DNA from: Candidatus Pelagibacterales bacterium
GTDB lineage: Bacteria > Pseudomonadota > Alphaproteobacteria > Pelagibacterales > AG-422-B15
Assembly (NCBI GenBank): GCA_028412835.1
Contig: JAONQW010000008.1
Coordinates: 1 to 44,545, forward strand
DNA: 44,545 nucleotides
Direction: 5' to 3'
Part shown: one piece after another, positions 30,551-40,135 of the stretch
Numbering within the stretch: the stretch's first letter is position 1
How the letters are laid out: every line of letters begins with the position of its first letter
Notes under the pieces: generated by a model
What the model saw: only the letters and a program-made list of their open reading frames with translations
Databases searched by the model: none
Told to the model about the DNA's origin: nothing
Translations under genes and position numbers: made by a program

Positions 30551-31131
30551 GATTTTTCAAATAAAACTAAAAAGTCTCCATATCCTTCTTTTTCTAAATT
30601 ATCTTTTGAAACAAAGTTTAAAGAAGCTGAATTTATACAATATCTTAATCCAGTTGTTTGTGCTGGACCATCATTGAATAAATGTCCAAGATGATTATTA
30701 CCAAAATTACTTCTGACTTCTGTTCTAGTAGTACCGAATGAATTATCTTCAAGCTCTCTAATCTCAGAACCCTTTATAGGCTTATCAAAACTTGGCCATC
30801 CTGTTCCAGAGTCAAATTTATCGATAGAGGAAAAAAGTGGTTCGCCAGTTATAATATCAACATAAATACCTTCAGCTTTATGATCCCAATATATATTGTC
30901 GAATGGTCTTTCAGTACCATCCTCTAATGCTACTCTTTTCTGTTCGGCAGTTAAGTTGTTTATAGCTGAGGCACGTTCCTCTTCTGTCATTGAACACCAA
31001 AATGGAGTTTCTAAGATTTTTACATTACTCATATCATAACTTTCTAAACTATTATCAGCATTAACTAAGTTAATTTGAAACAAATTCAATACTAATACAA
31101 AAAAAACTATATTAATAAATTTATTTTTCAT
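30547..31131 (-). CDS. msrB: exported peptide-methionine (R)-S-oxide reductase
   Basis: A 194-residue MsrB. An N-terminal signal peptide ([21 protein letters not shown]) is followed by the MsrB fold: [43 protein letters not shown] and the catalytic Cys165 in [10 protein letters not shown]. The CxxC pairs that bind zinc in many MsrBs are absent, as in a common zinc-free subgroup. It repairs R-methionine sulfoxide, here probably in the periplasm. It is embedded between sufU and sufT with overlapping ends, so it is expressed as part of the suf response. An exported repair enzyme in a cytosolic assembly operon is unusual. Confidence 0.9.
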   Translation of the reverse strand: MKNKFINIVFFVLVLNLFQINLVNADNSLESYDMSNVKILETPFWCSMTEEERASAINNLTAEQKRVALEDGTERPFDNIYWDHKAEGIYVDIITGEPLFSSIDKFDSGTGWPSFDKPIKGSEIRELEDNSFGTTRTEVRSNFGNNHLGHLFNDGPAQTTGLRYCINSASLNFVSKDNLEKEGYGDFLVLFEKS

Positions 31132-31558
31132 CTATTGCCGATTTAAATGCATGCCAAGATAAAGTTGCACACTTAACTCGCATTGGAAAAGCCCCTACAC
31201 CTTTTAAAGAATATAATGAATCTTCTTCAGTTATAATTTGAAGCTCGTCACTACTGCCTGTAACCAAATTTGAAAAATCTTGAAATAAATTATTAGCATA
31301 TTCTAGAGATTTACCTTTGAGATTTTGAGTCATAAGTGACGTAGATGCAATAGATATTGCGCACCCTTCACCAGTAAACTTAATATCTTTAATTATATTT
31401 TGATCATCTACCAATAAAGTTAAATGTACCTTGTCACCACATAGTGGGTTATGACCATCGGCAGATTTATTAAATGGTTCACATTTACCAAAGTTACGAG
31501 GGGTATTGCCGTGATCAAGTATTATTTCTTGATATAATTCTTTTAATAGATCACTCAT
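31121..31558 (-). CDS. sufU: SufU/IscU-like sulfur-transfer or scaffold protein
   Basis: A 145-residue U-type protein. Conserved Cys and Asp blocks are [26 protein letters not shown] and [12 protein letters not shown]. The layout and the position beside sufS fit SufU, which accepts sulfur from SufS; here it would replace SufE. The start overlaps the sufS stop (ATGA) and its end overlaps msrB by 11 bp. Confidence 0.92.
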   Translation of the reverse strand: MSDLLKELYQEIILDHGNTPRNFGKCEPFNKSADGHNPLCGDKVHLTLLVDDQNIIKDIKFTGEGCAISIASTSLMTQNLKGKSLEYANNLFQDFSNLVTGSSDELQIITEEDSLYSLKGVGAFPMRVKCATLSWHAFKSAIDEK

Positions 31559-32784
31559 TTTACACCAAAGAAGTTTTTACACTTTGTAAGAGAATCTATA
31601 AAATAATCAATTTCAGATTTAGTGTTATAAATACCAAATGATATTCTGGAAGTTGCTGTAACATTAAGTAATTTCATTAATGGCTGACAACAATGATGCC
31701 CTGCTCTGACTGCAATACCTTCAACATCCAAAAATGATGCAACTTCATGAGCATGAATTTTGTTAAGATTAAAAGAAATAATTGATGTTTTATTTTTTGA
31801 TTTAGAATAATTTATTACAAAATCTAAATCTGCCATTTTCTGGTCAGCATATTCTGTTAATATTTTTTCATATTGTTCAATTTTGTCCATTCCAATGCTT
31901 TCAACATAGTCTAATGCAACTCCTAAGCCATGCGCTTCAACAAGCGGTGGTGTACCAGCTTCAAACTTATTGGGTAAAGCAGCATAAGTAGCACCATCAT
32001 AAGTAACTTCACTGATCATGCCTCCACCACCAAGGAAGGGTGGTAATTCATCTAATAAGTTTTCTTTACCATATAAAACACCAATACCAGATGGACCATA
32101 AATTTTATGTCCTGAAAATGCATAGAAATCACAATCAATTTCTTGCATATCAACTTTAATATGGGAAATAGATTGGCAGCCATCTAACAAAATATGAAGA
32201 TCATTTGCCCTAGATATTTCTATCAATTTTTTATCAGTAATAGTTCCAAAAACATTTGATAAATGTGTAACAGCAACTAGTTTAGTTTTTTTTGTAATGA
32301 GTGTTTCAAAGTGATCTAAATTTAAATTTCCATCACTATCTATATTAATAAATTTTAATACAATTCCATAATTATCTCTAAGGAAATACCACGGTAGCAG
32401 ATTAGAATGATGTTCCATAACACTTAAGATTATTTCATCACCAGATTTTAAATATCTTTGGTAATAAGATTGTGCAATTAAATTGATACTTTCTGTGGCA
32501 TTCTTTGTGAAAATTATTTCATTTTCAGAATAAGCATTTAAAAACTTTTGAACTTTTTTTCTTGCATCTTCATATTTAAAAGTCGCCTCAACACATAGAG
32601 TATGAACACCTCTGCTAACATTGGAATAATGATTCAAATAAAAGTCACTTAGTTCATTTATAACTACAGAAGGTTTTTGCGCTGATGCAGCAGTGTCAAA
32701 ATAAATAAGATCATTCTTAAGTATCTTTTTGTTAAGAGCTGGAAAATCTGCTTGGATATTTTCTTTTAATTCAATTTGATCCAT
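31555..32784 (-). CDS. sufS: cysteine desulfurase SufS
   Basis: A 409-residue PLP enzyme that takes sulfur from cysteine. The PLP-binding Lys is in FSGHKIYGPSGIGVLYG, the cofactor-stacking His in VAVTHLSNVFG and the active Cys in VRAGHHCCQPLM. Type II (SufS/CsdA) features are present, including the shorter Cys loop. It lies one base after sufD. Confidence 0.96.
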   Translation of the reverse strand: MDQIELKENIQADFPALNKKILKNDLIYFDTAASAQKPSVVINELSDFYLNHYSNVSRGVHTLCVEATFKYEDARKKVQKFLNAYSENEIIFTKNATESINLIAQSYYQRYLKSGDEIILSVMEHHSNLLPWYFLRDNYGIVLKFINIDSDGNLNLDHFETLITKKTKLVAVTHLSNVFGTITDKKLIEISRANDLHILLDGCQSISHIKVDMQEIDCDFYAFSGHKIYGPSGIGVLYGKENLLDELPPFLGGGGMISEVTYDGATYAALPNKFEAGTPPLVEAHGLGVALDYVESIGMDKIEQYEKILTEYADQKMADLDFVINYSKSKNKTSIISFNLNKIHAHEVASFLDVEGIAVRAGHHCCQPLMKLLNVTATSRISFGIYNTKSEIDYFIDSLTKCKNFFGVK

Positions 32785-32785
32785 A

Positions 32786-33709
32786 CTAAGTATTTAAGTT
32801 AATAAAATTTTTAGCCTTTTCAGCCATAGAAGCATTATCTATTGTCTCAAAGAATTCAGATAAAAATCCCTCCACATAAATTTGCTCAGCTTCTTCTTTA
32901 GATATGCCTCTTGATGTTAAGTAAAAAAGGGTGTTTTTATCTGGTTGTCCAGATGCTGCACCATGTGAACACTCCACATCGTCATTATAAATTTCTAACT
33001 TTGGAACTAAATTTATTTTAGATTCTTTTCCTATTAGTAAACCTTTGCTTACTTGATTAGAAATAGTTTTAGAGCAATAATTGTCTACAAATATTGTGCC
33101 ATCAAAATTAACTTTTGAAGAGCCTTTAGCAACAGTTTTAAAATAACAATCAGATGATGCGGATTTTGTATTATGCCGTATTTCAATTTCAGTATCAGAA
33201 TTAGTTGAATTGTTTATTGAAACACCACTACCTAAATATCTTGAATTAACATCATCTAAATTAATTATAGTTTTACTAAAATTTTCTTTAGAGCCATTTG
33301 AAAAACTATAATCCTTAAAAGTACTATTTTCTAGCAGTGAACAATTATGATAAAATTTATTAGTATTTTCATTGTTATAGCTATTTAGTTTATATAATTC
33401 AAAACAGGAATTTTTGTGTAGTTGAGTAATCAATCTTATATTTGAGTTATTTGAATAGTTTGACTCATCTACAAATTCAAGAATTGCGCCTTCATTCAGT
33501 GTTAGGTTAATTTCAAAGTCAATTAGATCTGTGCTTGAGGAATTTAATGTTAAATTTATTCTTTGAGCATTTTCTGATTTATCAATTTCAATATCTAGGA
33601 CTTTATTGGTAATAAAATCTTCTGCTTTAGTTATAGAAATAAAGCTTGATAAGTTTTCAATAGTTGAATTAAAGCCATTAATTGATATTAAACACTGATC
33701 TTTACTCAT
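32786..33709 (-). CDS. sufD: Fe-S assembly protein SufD
   Basis: A 307-residue SufBD-family protein, partner of SufB in the SufBC2D scaffold. The C-terminal core has ECSHGAASGQPDKNTLFYLT, RGISKEEAEQIYVEGFLSEF and a preceding beta-helix. It is shorter than E. coli SufD at the N-terminus and rather divergent (Asn/Ser rich). Its ATG overlaps the sufC stop by eight bases (ATGAGTAA). Confidence 0.93.
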   Translation of the reverse strand: MSKDQCLISINGFNSTIENLSSFISITKAEDFITNKVLDIEIDKSENAQRINLTLNSSSTDLIDFEINLTLNEGAILEFVDESNYSNNSNIRLITQLHKNSCFELYKLNSYNNENTNKFYHNCSLLENSTFKDYSFSNGSKENFSKTIINLDDVNSRYLGSGVSINNSTNSDTEIEIRHNTKSASSDCYFKTVAKGSSKVNFDGTIFVDNYCSKTISNQVSKGLLIGKESKINLVPKLEIYNDDVECSHGAASGQPDKNTLFYLTSRGISKEEAEQIYVEGFLSEFFETIDNASMAEKAKNFINLNT

Positions 33710-34430
33710 AGCCTTCTTTATCTATTCTTGAAGCTAAACTTGAGTCACCTGACTCTATAATTTTTCCATTTTGAAATATGTGAACAAAATCTGGTTTAAT
33801 GTACTCTAATAATCTTAAATAATGTGTAACAATGATTAATGAACGATTTTTAGATTTCATTTGATTGACTGCATCAGCTGTAACCTTTAGCGCGTCAACA
33901 TCAAGGCCAGAATCAGTTTCATCCATAATAATTAACTTTGGATCAAGTAAATCCATCTGTAGCACTTCATTCTTTTTTTTCTCTCCACCAGAAAATCCTG
34001 TATTTACAAATCTACTATGCATCTCCATAGGGATTTTTAAATATGCTGATTTTTCTTTTAAAAGTTTCAAAAATTCAGCAGCATCAATAGGGTCTTTTCC
34101 TTGATGTTTTCTATGTGAATTCAATATTTGCCTTAAATAAGAAGCATTAGTGACGCCTGGTATTTCTATTGGATACTGAAAAGCTAGAAATAAACCATCT
34201 AGTGATCTTTCAGTTGGTTCCATATCTAATAAATCACTACCATTAAAACTAATTGAACCAGACTCAACTCGATAATTAGGATTTCCAGCTAGTGTATGAG
34301 CAATTGTACTTTTTCCTGAGCCATTTGGTCCCATAATTGCATGCACTTCACCTGTTTTAATTGATAGAGTTAAATCATTTAAAATCTTATTCTCCTCAAC
34401 GCTAACATTTAGTTTTTTAATTTCTAACAT
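33702..34430 (-). CDS. sufC: Fe-S assembly ATPase SufC
   Basis: A 242-residue ABC-type ATPase that powers the SufBCD scaffold. Walker A is GPNGSGKSTIAHTLAG, the signature is TGFSGGEKKKNEVLQM, and Walker B is KLIIMDETDSGLDVDAL, with the SufC-specific ETDSGLD. Directly follows sufB with no gap. Confidence 0.97.
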   Translation of the reverse strand: MLEIKKLNVSVEENKILNDLTLSIKTGEVHAIMGPNGSGKSTIAHTLAGNPNYRVESGSISFNGSDLLDMEPTERSLDGLFLAFQYPIEIPGVTNASYLRQILNSHRKHQGKDPIDAAEFLKLLKEKSAYLKIPMEMHSRFVNTGFSGGEKKKNEVLQMDLLDPKLIIMDETDSGLDVDALKVTADAVNQMKSKNRSLIIVTHYLRLLEYIKPDFVHIFQNGKIIESGDSSLASRIDKEGYE

Positions 34431-35873
34431 TTATCCAACACTTCCTTCTAAGCTAATACTCACTAATTTTTGTGCCTCAACAGCAAATTCCATTGGTAAC
34501 TTTTGTAAAACCTCTTTACAAAAACCATTTACAATTAAACTTTGTGCCTCTTCTTCATTTAAGCCTCTCTGCAAACAATAGAATAGTTGCTCTTCACTTA
34601 TCTTTGATGTTGTCGCTTCATGGTTAATAGATGATGAGTTATTACTATTCTCAGTAAGTGGAACAGTATTTGCTTTACTTTTATCGCCTACAAGCAATGA
34701 GTCACATTGAGTAAAGTTGGTTGCATTTTCTGCTTTAGGGTGAAAACTAACTAATCCCCTATAAGTATTGGTTGATTTGCCTGCAGAAATACCTTTTGAA
34801 ATAATTTTACTTTTTGTGTTTTTTCCAAGGTGAATCATTTTAGTGCCTGTATCAGCTTGCTGATAGTTATTAGTAATTGCTACTGAGTAAAATTCACCTA
34901 TTGAATTATCTCCTCTTAATATACAGCTTGGGTATTTCCATGTTATTGCAGAACCAGTTTCAATCTGTGTCCATGAAATTTTAGAGTTTTTACCCTTACA
35001 TAAACCTCGTTTAGTTACAAAATTATATATACCACCAACACCATTCTCATCACCGGGGTACCAATTTTGCACAGTAGAATACTTAATCTCTGCATTGTCT
35101 AAGGCTACTAACTCGACGTTAGCTGCATGAAGTTGGTTTTCATCCCTCATGGGTGCTGTGCATCCCTCTAAATAAGAAACGTAACTATCTTCATCTGCAA
35201 TTATCAATGTTCTTTCGAATTGACCAGTCTCAGAGGCGTTTATTCTGAAGTAAGTTGACAGTTCCATAGGACATCTTACTCCTTTTGGAATGTAGACAAA
35301 TGAACCATCTGTGAATACGGCAGAATTTAAAGTTGCATAAAAATGATCTGTCACAGGAATAACTGAACCTAAATACTTTTTTACTAGCTCTGGGTGTTTT
35401 TGGATGGCTTCTGAAATAGGACAAAAGATAACTCCAAGTTCATTTAGCTTGCCCTTAAAAGTAGTGGCTACAGATACACTGTCAAAAACAGCATCAACAG
35501 CAACACCTGCTAACATTTTTTGTTCGTTAAGAGGTATACCAAGCTTGTTATAGGTTTCAATAAGTTTAGGATCAATTTCATCTAAAGATTTCGGTTTATC
35601 TTCGTGTCCTTTTGGTGAAGAATAATAATATAAAGATTGAAAATCAATTTCATCAAATTCAACTTTTGCCCACGTAGGCATCTTCATAGATTTTAATCTA
35701 TGAAAAGCCTTGAGCCTCCACTCCAACATCCATTCAGGCTCATTTTTTTTCTTTGATATTATTCTTACAATATCTTCGTTTAATCCCCGTGGAATAGTTT
35801 CACTTTCAATATCAGTGACAAAACCGTATTTGTATTTTTCTTGTTTAAAATTATCTTTACTTACTTTGTTCAT
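34431..35873 (-). CDS. sufB: Fe-S assembly protein SufB
   Basis: A 480-residue scaffold on which nascent clusters form. The N-terminal part has [17 protein letters not shown], the core has [39 protein letters not shown] and the C-terminal [20 protein letters not shown]. The ATG at 35871-35873, with GGAAAG upstream, is chosen; a longer frame would overlap iscR more. Even so it overlaps the iscR end by 17 bp. Confidence 0.96.
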   Translation of the reverse strand: MNKVSKDNFKQEKYKYGFVTDIESETIPRGLNEDIVRIISKKKNEPEWMLEWRLKAFHRLKSMKMPTWAKVEFDEIDFQSLYYYSSPKGHEDKPKSLDEIDPKLIETYNKLGIPLNEQKMLAGVAVDAVFDSVSVATTFKGKLNELGVIFCPISEAIQKHPELVKKYLGSVIPVTDHFYATLNSAVFTDGSFVYIPKGVRCPMELSTYFRINASETGQFERTLIIADEDSYVSYLEGCTAPMRDENQLHAANVELVALDNAEIKYSTVQNWYPGDENGVGGIYNFVTKRGLCKGKNSKISWTQIETGSAITWKYPSCILRGDNSIGEFYSVAITNNYQQADTGTKMIHLGKNTKSKIISKGISAGKSTNTYRGLVSFHPKAENATNFTQCDSLLVGDKSKANTVPLTENSNNSSSINHEATTSKISEEQLFYCLQRGLNEEEAQSLIVNGFCKEVLQKLPMEFAVEAQKLVSISLEGSVG

Positions 35874-36309
35874 AATTTCTTTCCTGCAAATAACTTGCCT
35901 TATTACCCTCAACTAAATCTTTAAGTGAGACTGACTCTAAATAATCTTCGATCAAATTTTCAAGATCTTCCCATAAGTGATGGGTCATACATTTCGCACT
36001 TTTACCGGTACAAAAAGACTGAGGATTATTTCCACAACCCGTAGTTTTAATATTCTCATCAACTGCTGCGATAACATCGCTAACTTTAATATTTTCTCTT
36101 TTGCCAGAAAGTTTGTAACCACCACCAGGCCCTCTATGACTTTTAACTAGATTAGATTTCTTTAATTTCAAGAAAATTTGCTCTAAAAATTGTAAGGAAA
36201 TATTCTGCCTTACTGCAACATTTGATAGTTTGCACGGCTTATCATCTGCATACTTAGCAATATCTACCATTGCCAATACTGCATATCTACCTTTGCTGCT
36301 TAATTTCAT
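35857..36309 (-). CDS. iscR: Rrf2-family Fe-S sensing regulator IscR
   Basis: A 150-residue regulator. An N-terminal winged helix ([20 protein letters not shown], then [20 protein letters not shown]) is followed by the cluster ligands Cys92, Cys100, Cys107 and His110, close to the E. coli IscR set. With its 2Fe-2S cluster, IscR represses its own operon. A near-perfect type-1 IscR box lies before cysE, the gene ahead of it, supporting autoregulation of the whole unit. Five bases separate it from cysE. Confidence 0.93.
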   Translation of the reverse strand: MKLSSKGRYAVLAMVDIAKYADDKPCKLSNVAVRQNISLQFLEQIFLKLKKSNLVKSHRGPGGGYKLSGKRENIKVSDVIAAVDENIKTTGCGNNPQSFCTGKSAKCMTHHLWEDLENLIEDYLESVSLKDLVEGNKASYLQERNYEQSK

Positions 36310-36314
36310 ATTAT

Positions 36315-36983
36315 TTATTTTAATTTTCTTTCTATTTCTTCAATACGTTTTTTTAAATCTTCATTTTCATTTATTATATTATCAACAATAGTTTTTCTGC
36401 TGTCTTTACCTGAAGTTAATCCGTAGGCAGAAAAACCAGTCAAATCACTAGGAGATTCAGACGTATATCTAGCGGGTATACCAACTACACTCATATTTTC
36501 ATCAACATCCTTTGCTACAACAGAATTTGATCCAATCTTAGAGTTTTTTCCAACAGTTATTGGTCCTAAAACTTGAGCTCCTGAACCTATAATAACATTA
36601 TCATTGATCGTTGGGTGGCGTTTAGTATTTTTTTGTTTATCACTATCCTCACTTGGGGATGTTCCACCTAGAGTAACGCCGTGATAAATGGTTACCTTAT
36701 TACCAATTGAACTAGTCTCACCAATAACAACTCCCATGCCGTGATCAATAAATAAATGATTACCTATTTTAGCACCTGGATGAATTTCAATTCCTGTTAT
36801 AAATCTAGCAATATAAGAAACTAACCTTGCAAATGTAGTCAATTTTAAGGAATAAAGAAGGTGTGCAACTCTATAAAGACCCAACGCATGTAAGCCTGGA
36901 GATGTTAATAGTGTTTCAATTCTGCTTTTAGCAGCAGGATCACGCTCAATATAAGAGTCGATTAATGTAATTAGACCACGCAT
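36315..36983 (-). CDS. cysE: serine O-acetyltransferase
   Basis: A 222-residue short-form serine acetyltransferase, first step of cysteine synthesis. The left-handed beta-helix repeats include [20 protein letters not shown] and [13 protein letters not shown] with the catalytic His; [20 protein letters not shown] completes them. The C-terminus is a charged helix ([18 protein letters not shown]). As first gene of the suf operon it would raise cysteine, the sulfur source for SufS. Confidence 0.93.
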   Translation of the reverse strand: MRGLITLIDSYIERDPAAKSRIETLLTSPGLHALGLYRVAHLLYSLKLTTFARLVSYIARFITGIEIHPGAKIGNHLFIDHGMGVVIGETSSIGNKVTIYHGVTLGGTSPSEDSDKQKNTKRHPTINDNVIIGSGAQVLGPITVGKNSKIGSNSVVAKDVDENMSVVGIPARYTSESPSDLTGFSAYGLTSGKDSRKTIVDNIINENEDLKKRIEEIERKLK

Positions 36984-37042
36984 TTTTAAAAAAAGCCTTG
37001 AATTTATATATATAAGTTTAGTATACCGTCTTAGTCGTAGTG

Positions 37043-37070
37043 AATATAATACCTGAGTAATACAGTCAAC
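37043..37070 (-). promoter_or_regulatory. promoter of the cysE-iscR-suf operon
   Basis: TTGACT (37065-37070) and TATATT (37043-37048) on the minus strand are 16 bp apart, placing the start near 37036, about 53 bases before the cysE ATG. The -35 is inside the IscR box, which fits repression by holo-IscR. Confidence 0.65.
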
Positions 37071-37073
37071 TAT
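37049..37073 (-). promoter_or_regulatory. IscR type-1 binding site
   Basis: On the minus strand the left half reads ATAGTTGACT and the right half ACTCAGGTAT around a GTATT centre. It matches 24 of 25 positions of the E. coli type-1 consensus ATASYYGACT-RWWWY-AGTCRRSTAT. The one miss is C for G in the right half. It also ends 18 bp before the divergent hydrolase gene at 37091. Confidence 0.78.
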
Positions 37074-37090
37074 TAATATAGGAATTTTTA

Positions 37091-37753
37091 ATGAGCAATC
37101 AAGTAAAGGAAATACTATTTACGGGACCAGATGGTCGTTTGGTGGGGAAATATAAGAAGGGTCAATCCTTAAATCCTCCAGTTGCTCTTCTATTACACCC
37201 TCATCCACTATATGGAGGGACTATGAATAACCCAATAGTTATGGAGTTGTATAACATCTTTGATGCCTTGGGATTTTCTACGTTTAGATTTAATTTTAGA
37301 GGTGTTGGAAAAAGTGAGGGTAAATTTGATAACGGTTTAGGTGAGCTTGCTGATGCAGCAGCTGCGCTTGATTGGGTTCAAAGACAAAATCCTAATACAA
37401 ACCAATGCTGGGTAAGTGGCTTTTCGTTTGGTGCGGTTATATGTATGCAATTACTAATGAGAAGGCCAGAGATAACCAGGTTTGTTAGTGTTTCCCCTCA
37501 ACCAAACTTATATGACTTTAATTTTCTAGCACCGTGCCCTGCTTCAGGATTAATTGTTCATGGAAAAAAAGATGAAATAGCTCCTTTAGATGATGTTCAA
37601 AAGCTAGCTCAAAAACTACAAGCTCAAAAAAATATTACTGTTGAGTATGAAGAAGTATCTGGCGCAAACCATTTTTATGATAATGAAATACCAAAATTAA
37701 AAAAAATTATTGAAAACTATATAGAGATTGAATTAAATTCTCGCTTTAGATAA
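37091..37753 (+). CDS. alpha/beta hydrolase (COG2945-like)
   Basis: A 220-residue Ser hydrolase. [15 protein letters not shown] and [11 protein letters not shown] are typical of the COG2945 group. The nucleophile Ser112 is in SGFSFGA, the acid is in HGKKDEIAP and the His is in SGANHFYDN. Substrate unknown. Its start is only 18 bp from the IscR box, so IscR may influence it. It ends two bases before the convergent anmK stop. Confidence 0.85.
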   Translation: MSNQVKEILFTGPDGRLVGKYKKGQSLNPPVALLLHPHPLYGGTMNNPIVMELYNIFDALGFSTFRFNFRGVGKSEGKFDNGLGELADAAAALDWVQRQNPNTNQCWVSGFSFGAVICMQLLMRRPEITRFVSVSPQPNLYDFNFLAPCPASGLIVHGKKDEIAPLDDVQKLAQKLQAQKNITVEYEEVSGANHFYDNEIPKLKKIIENYIEIELNSRFR

Positions 37754-37755
37754 TT

Positions 37756-38844
37756 TTAATATAAGTCACCACCTGATAGGGCTTTCTTAATACCAGTTGT
37801 TTTTGGATAAGAAATTGGTAATTTTTTAATAGATCTTATACCTAAATAAGCAAATGCTTGAGACTCTATATAATTATCAGATAAACTTAATTTATTAATA
37901 AATTTTATTTTTCCAGGTATAAGATTAGATAGTTTGCTAGAGATAAATTGATTTCTACTGCCTCCACCCACTAAATAGATACAGTCACAATCAATTTCAG
38001 TCTTTTTAATTCCTTCATAAATTGATAATACTGTAAACATAGATATAGTCGCGCATGCATCATAGAAATCTAGATTTTTATATTTTTTAATTGAGAAATA
38101 ATTTCTATCTAAAGATTTTGGATAATCTTTCTTAAAAAAATCATCAGACATATTTTTTTTTAGAATTCTATAATTAATCTTCCCTTTTTTTGAAAAATTT
38201 CCATTTAAATCAAACTGATTTTTAGTATTCAATTTTACATAATCATCTAAAAGACACATACCAGGACCCGTATCAAATGCTGTTAATTCACCTATTTTAG
38301 AAATATAGGTAATATTAGATATTCCACCTATGTTTATAAATATTGCTGATTTTTTAACCTTTAAATATTTTTTCAAAGATGCATGAAAAATTGGAACTAA
38401 TGGTGCACCTTCACCACCATTAATAATATCATTTTGTCTAAAATTTGAAATCACCCTAATATCAAAATACTTTGAAATTTTATTAGCATCTATAAGTTGT
38501 AATGAAATACTATTATTTGGATCATGAAATATTGTTTGACCATGAGCTCCTATAACATCAACTTTTTCTGACTTTATTTTTGTTTTTTTAAGTAATTTTT
38601 TTATACCTTCAATATATTTTTTTGTTATCAGCTCTTCTAATAAAATAATATTAAAATGACTTCTTTTATTCCAAAAAGATTTGGAAAAATTAATAATTTT
38701 TTTTCTTAAATCATCATTATATGAAATACTTAAACTAGATAATGGCTTAAAATAATCTTTGCCATCAGTTCTAATTAATGAAATATCTATACCATCTGCT
38801 GATGTTCCACTCATTATACCTATTGCCAAAAAATAATTTCTCAT
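37756..38844 (-). CDS. anmK: anhydro-N-acetylmuramic acid kinase
   Basis: A 362-residue sugar kinase that turns 1,6-anhydroMurNAc from wall turnover into MurNAc-6-phosphate. Motifs: GIMSGTSADGIDISLI at the N-terminus, GAHGQTIFHDPN, FINIGGISNITYI, AFDTGPGMCLLDDY and VGGGSRNQFI. Unusually rich in Lys and Ile, in line with local AT-richness. Divergent from tyrS over a 55-bp gap. Confidence 0.93.
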   Translation of the reverse strand: MRNYFLAIGIMSGTSADGIDISLIRTDGKDYFKPLSSLSISYNDDLRKKIINFSKSFWNKRSHFNIILLEELITKKYIEGIKKLLKKTKIKSEKVDVIGAHGQTIFHDPNNSISLQLIDANKISKYFDIRVISNFRQNDIINGGEGAPLVPIFHASLKKYLKVKKSAIFINIGGISNITYISKIGELTAFDTGPGMCLLDDYVKLNTKNQFDLNGNFSKKGKINYRILKKNMSDDFFKKDYPKSLDRNYFSIKKYKNLDFYDACATISMFTVLSIYEGIKKTEIDCDCIYLVGGGSRNQFISSKLSNLIPGKIKFINKLSLSDNYIESQAFAYLGIRSIKKLPISYPKTTGIKKALSGGDLY

Positions 38845-38899
38845 ATGATTTAGTATATATTTCCTGTATTCTATCTCAAAATTATATTATTAAAAACCA

Positions 38900-40135
38900 A
38901 TGACTTTATTAGAAGAATTAGAATTAAGAGGTTTTATTCATCAATGTACTGATAGCGATAAACTGGATAGCACTCTCAAAGAGGAATTAATCACATTTTA
39001 TATTGGCTTTGATTGCACTGCAAAAAGTCTTCATGTGGGCAGTTTGATGCAGATAATGATGATGCGTATATTTCAAAAATACGGTCATACACCAATTGTT
39101 TTAATTGGCGAAGGCACTACTAAAATCGGAGATCCTTCAGGAAAAGATCAATCACGCAAAATGCTGTCTAGTGAAGATATAAAATTAAATTCTAAAAATC
39201 TTACTAAAGTTTTTGATATATATTTAGATAACACTCTTAAGAATAAGCCAATTTACTCTAATAATGCAGATTGGTTAGAAAATATAAATTATATAAACTT
39301 TTTAAGGGACTATGGAAAACATTTTACAATAAATAAAATGTTAAGCTTTGACAGTGTCAAGCTAAGACTAGACAGAGAACAATCACTTAGCTTTGTAGAA
39401 TTTAATTACATGATCTTACAAGCATACGATTATCTGGAGTTACACAATAGACATAATTGTAAATTACAGATTGGTGGATCAGATCAATGGGGAAATATAG
39501 TTAATGGAATTGACCTAATAAGGAGAGATAGTTCAAAAGAGGTTTATGGTCTTACAACTCCATTACTAACAAATGCTAAAAATGAAAAAATGGGTAAAAC
39601 TGTAGATGGTGCGGTATGGTTGAATGAAGATATGCTAACACCATATGATTACTGGCAGTTTTGGAGAAATGTTGATGATCGTGATGTTTTCAGATTTTTG
39701 AAACTATTCACCGATATAGATATTGCTGAAATTAATGATTTAGAAGATAAAAAAGATTTGGATATTAATAGTATTAAAGTGTTACTCGCTAATGCTGCAA
39801 CTGAAATGCTTCATGGTAAAGATAATGCTATTTTATCAGAAAAAACTGCAAATGATGTTTTTAAAAACGAAGGATCTTCTAAAAACCTTCCATCTATCAA
39901 TGTTAAATTTGATAAAAATATAGATATATATTTAAATGAACAAATTGTAGGAGTTGGTTTCACTAGTTCAAAAAGTGAGGCAAGAAAACTTATCAAAAAT
40001 AGTGGTGTTAAAATTAATAGAGTCCTTGTGAGTGATGAACTAAAAACGCTATCAATTAATGATTTCGACAATAATAAAGAGTTATTAGTTAGTGTTGGAA
40101 AGAAAAAACACTTTATTATTAAGTTATTAGATTAG
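38900..40135 (+). CDS. tyrS: tyrosyl-tRNA synthetase
   Basis: A 411-residue class I synthetase. The HIGH-type motif is HVGS in TAKSLHVGSLM, the tyrosine pocket includes QIGGSDQWGN, and the KMSKS loop is KMGKT. A C-terminal S4 RNA-binding domain (about residues 345-411) is present. Its stop overlaps the stop of the convergent AsmA-like gene by two bases. Confidence 0.96.
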   Translation: MTLLEELELRGFIHQCTDSDKLDSTLKEELITFYIGFDCTAKSLHVGSLMQIMMMRIFQKYGHTPIVLIGEGTTKIGDPSGKDQSRKMLSSEDIKLNSKNLTKVFDIYLDNTLKNKPIYSNNADWLENINYINFLRDYGKHFTINKMLSFDSVKLRLDREQSLSFVEFNYMILQAYDYLELHNRHNCKLQIGGSDQWGNIVNGIDLIRRDSSKEVYGLTTPLLTNAKNEKMGKTVDGAVWLNEDMLTPYDYWQFWRNVDDRDVFRFLKLFTDIDIAEINDLEDKKDLDINSIKVLLANAATEMLHGKDNAILSEKTANDVFKNEGSSKNLPSINVKFDKNIDIYLNEQIVGVGFTSSKSEARKLIKNSGVKINRVLVSDELKTLSINDFDNNKELLVSVGKKKHFIIKLLD

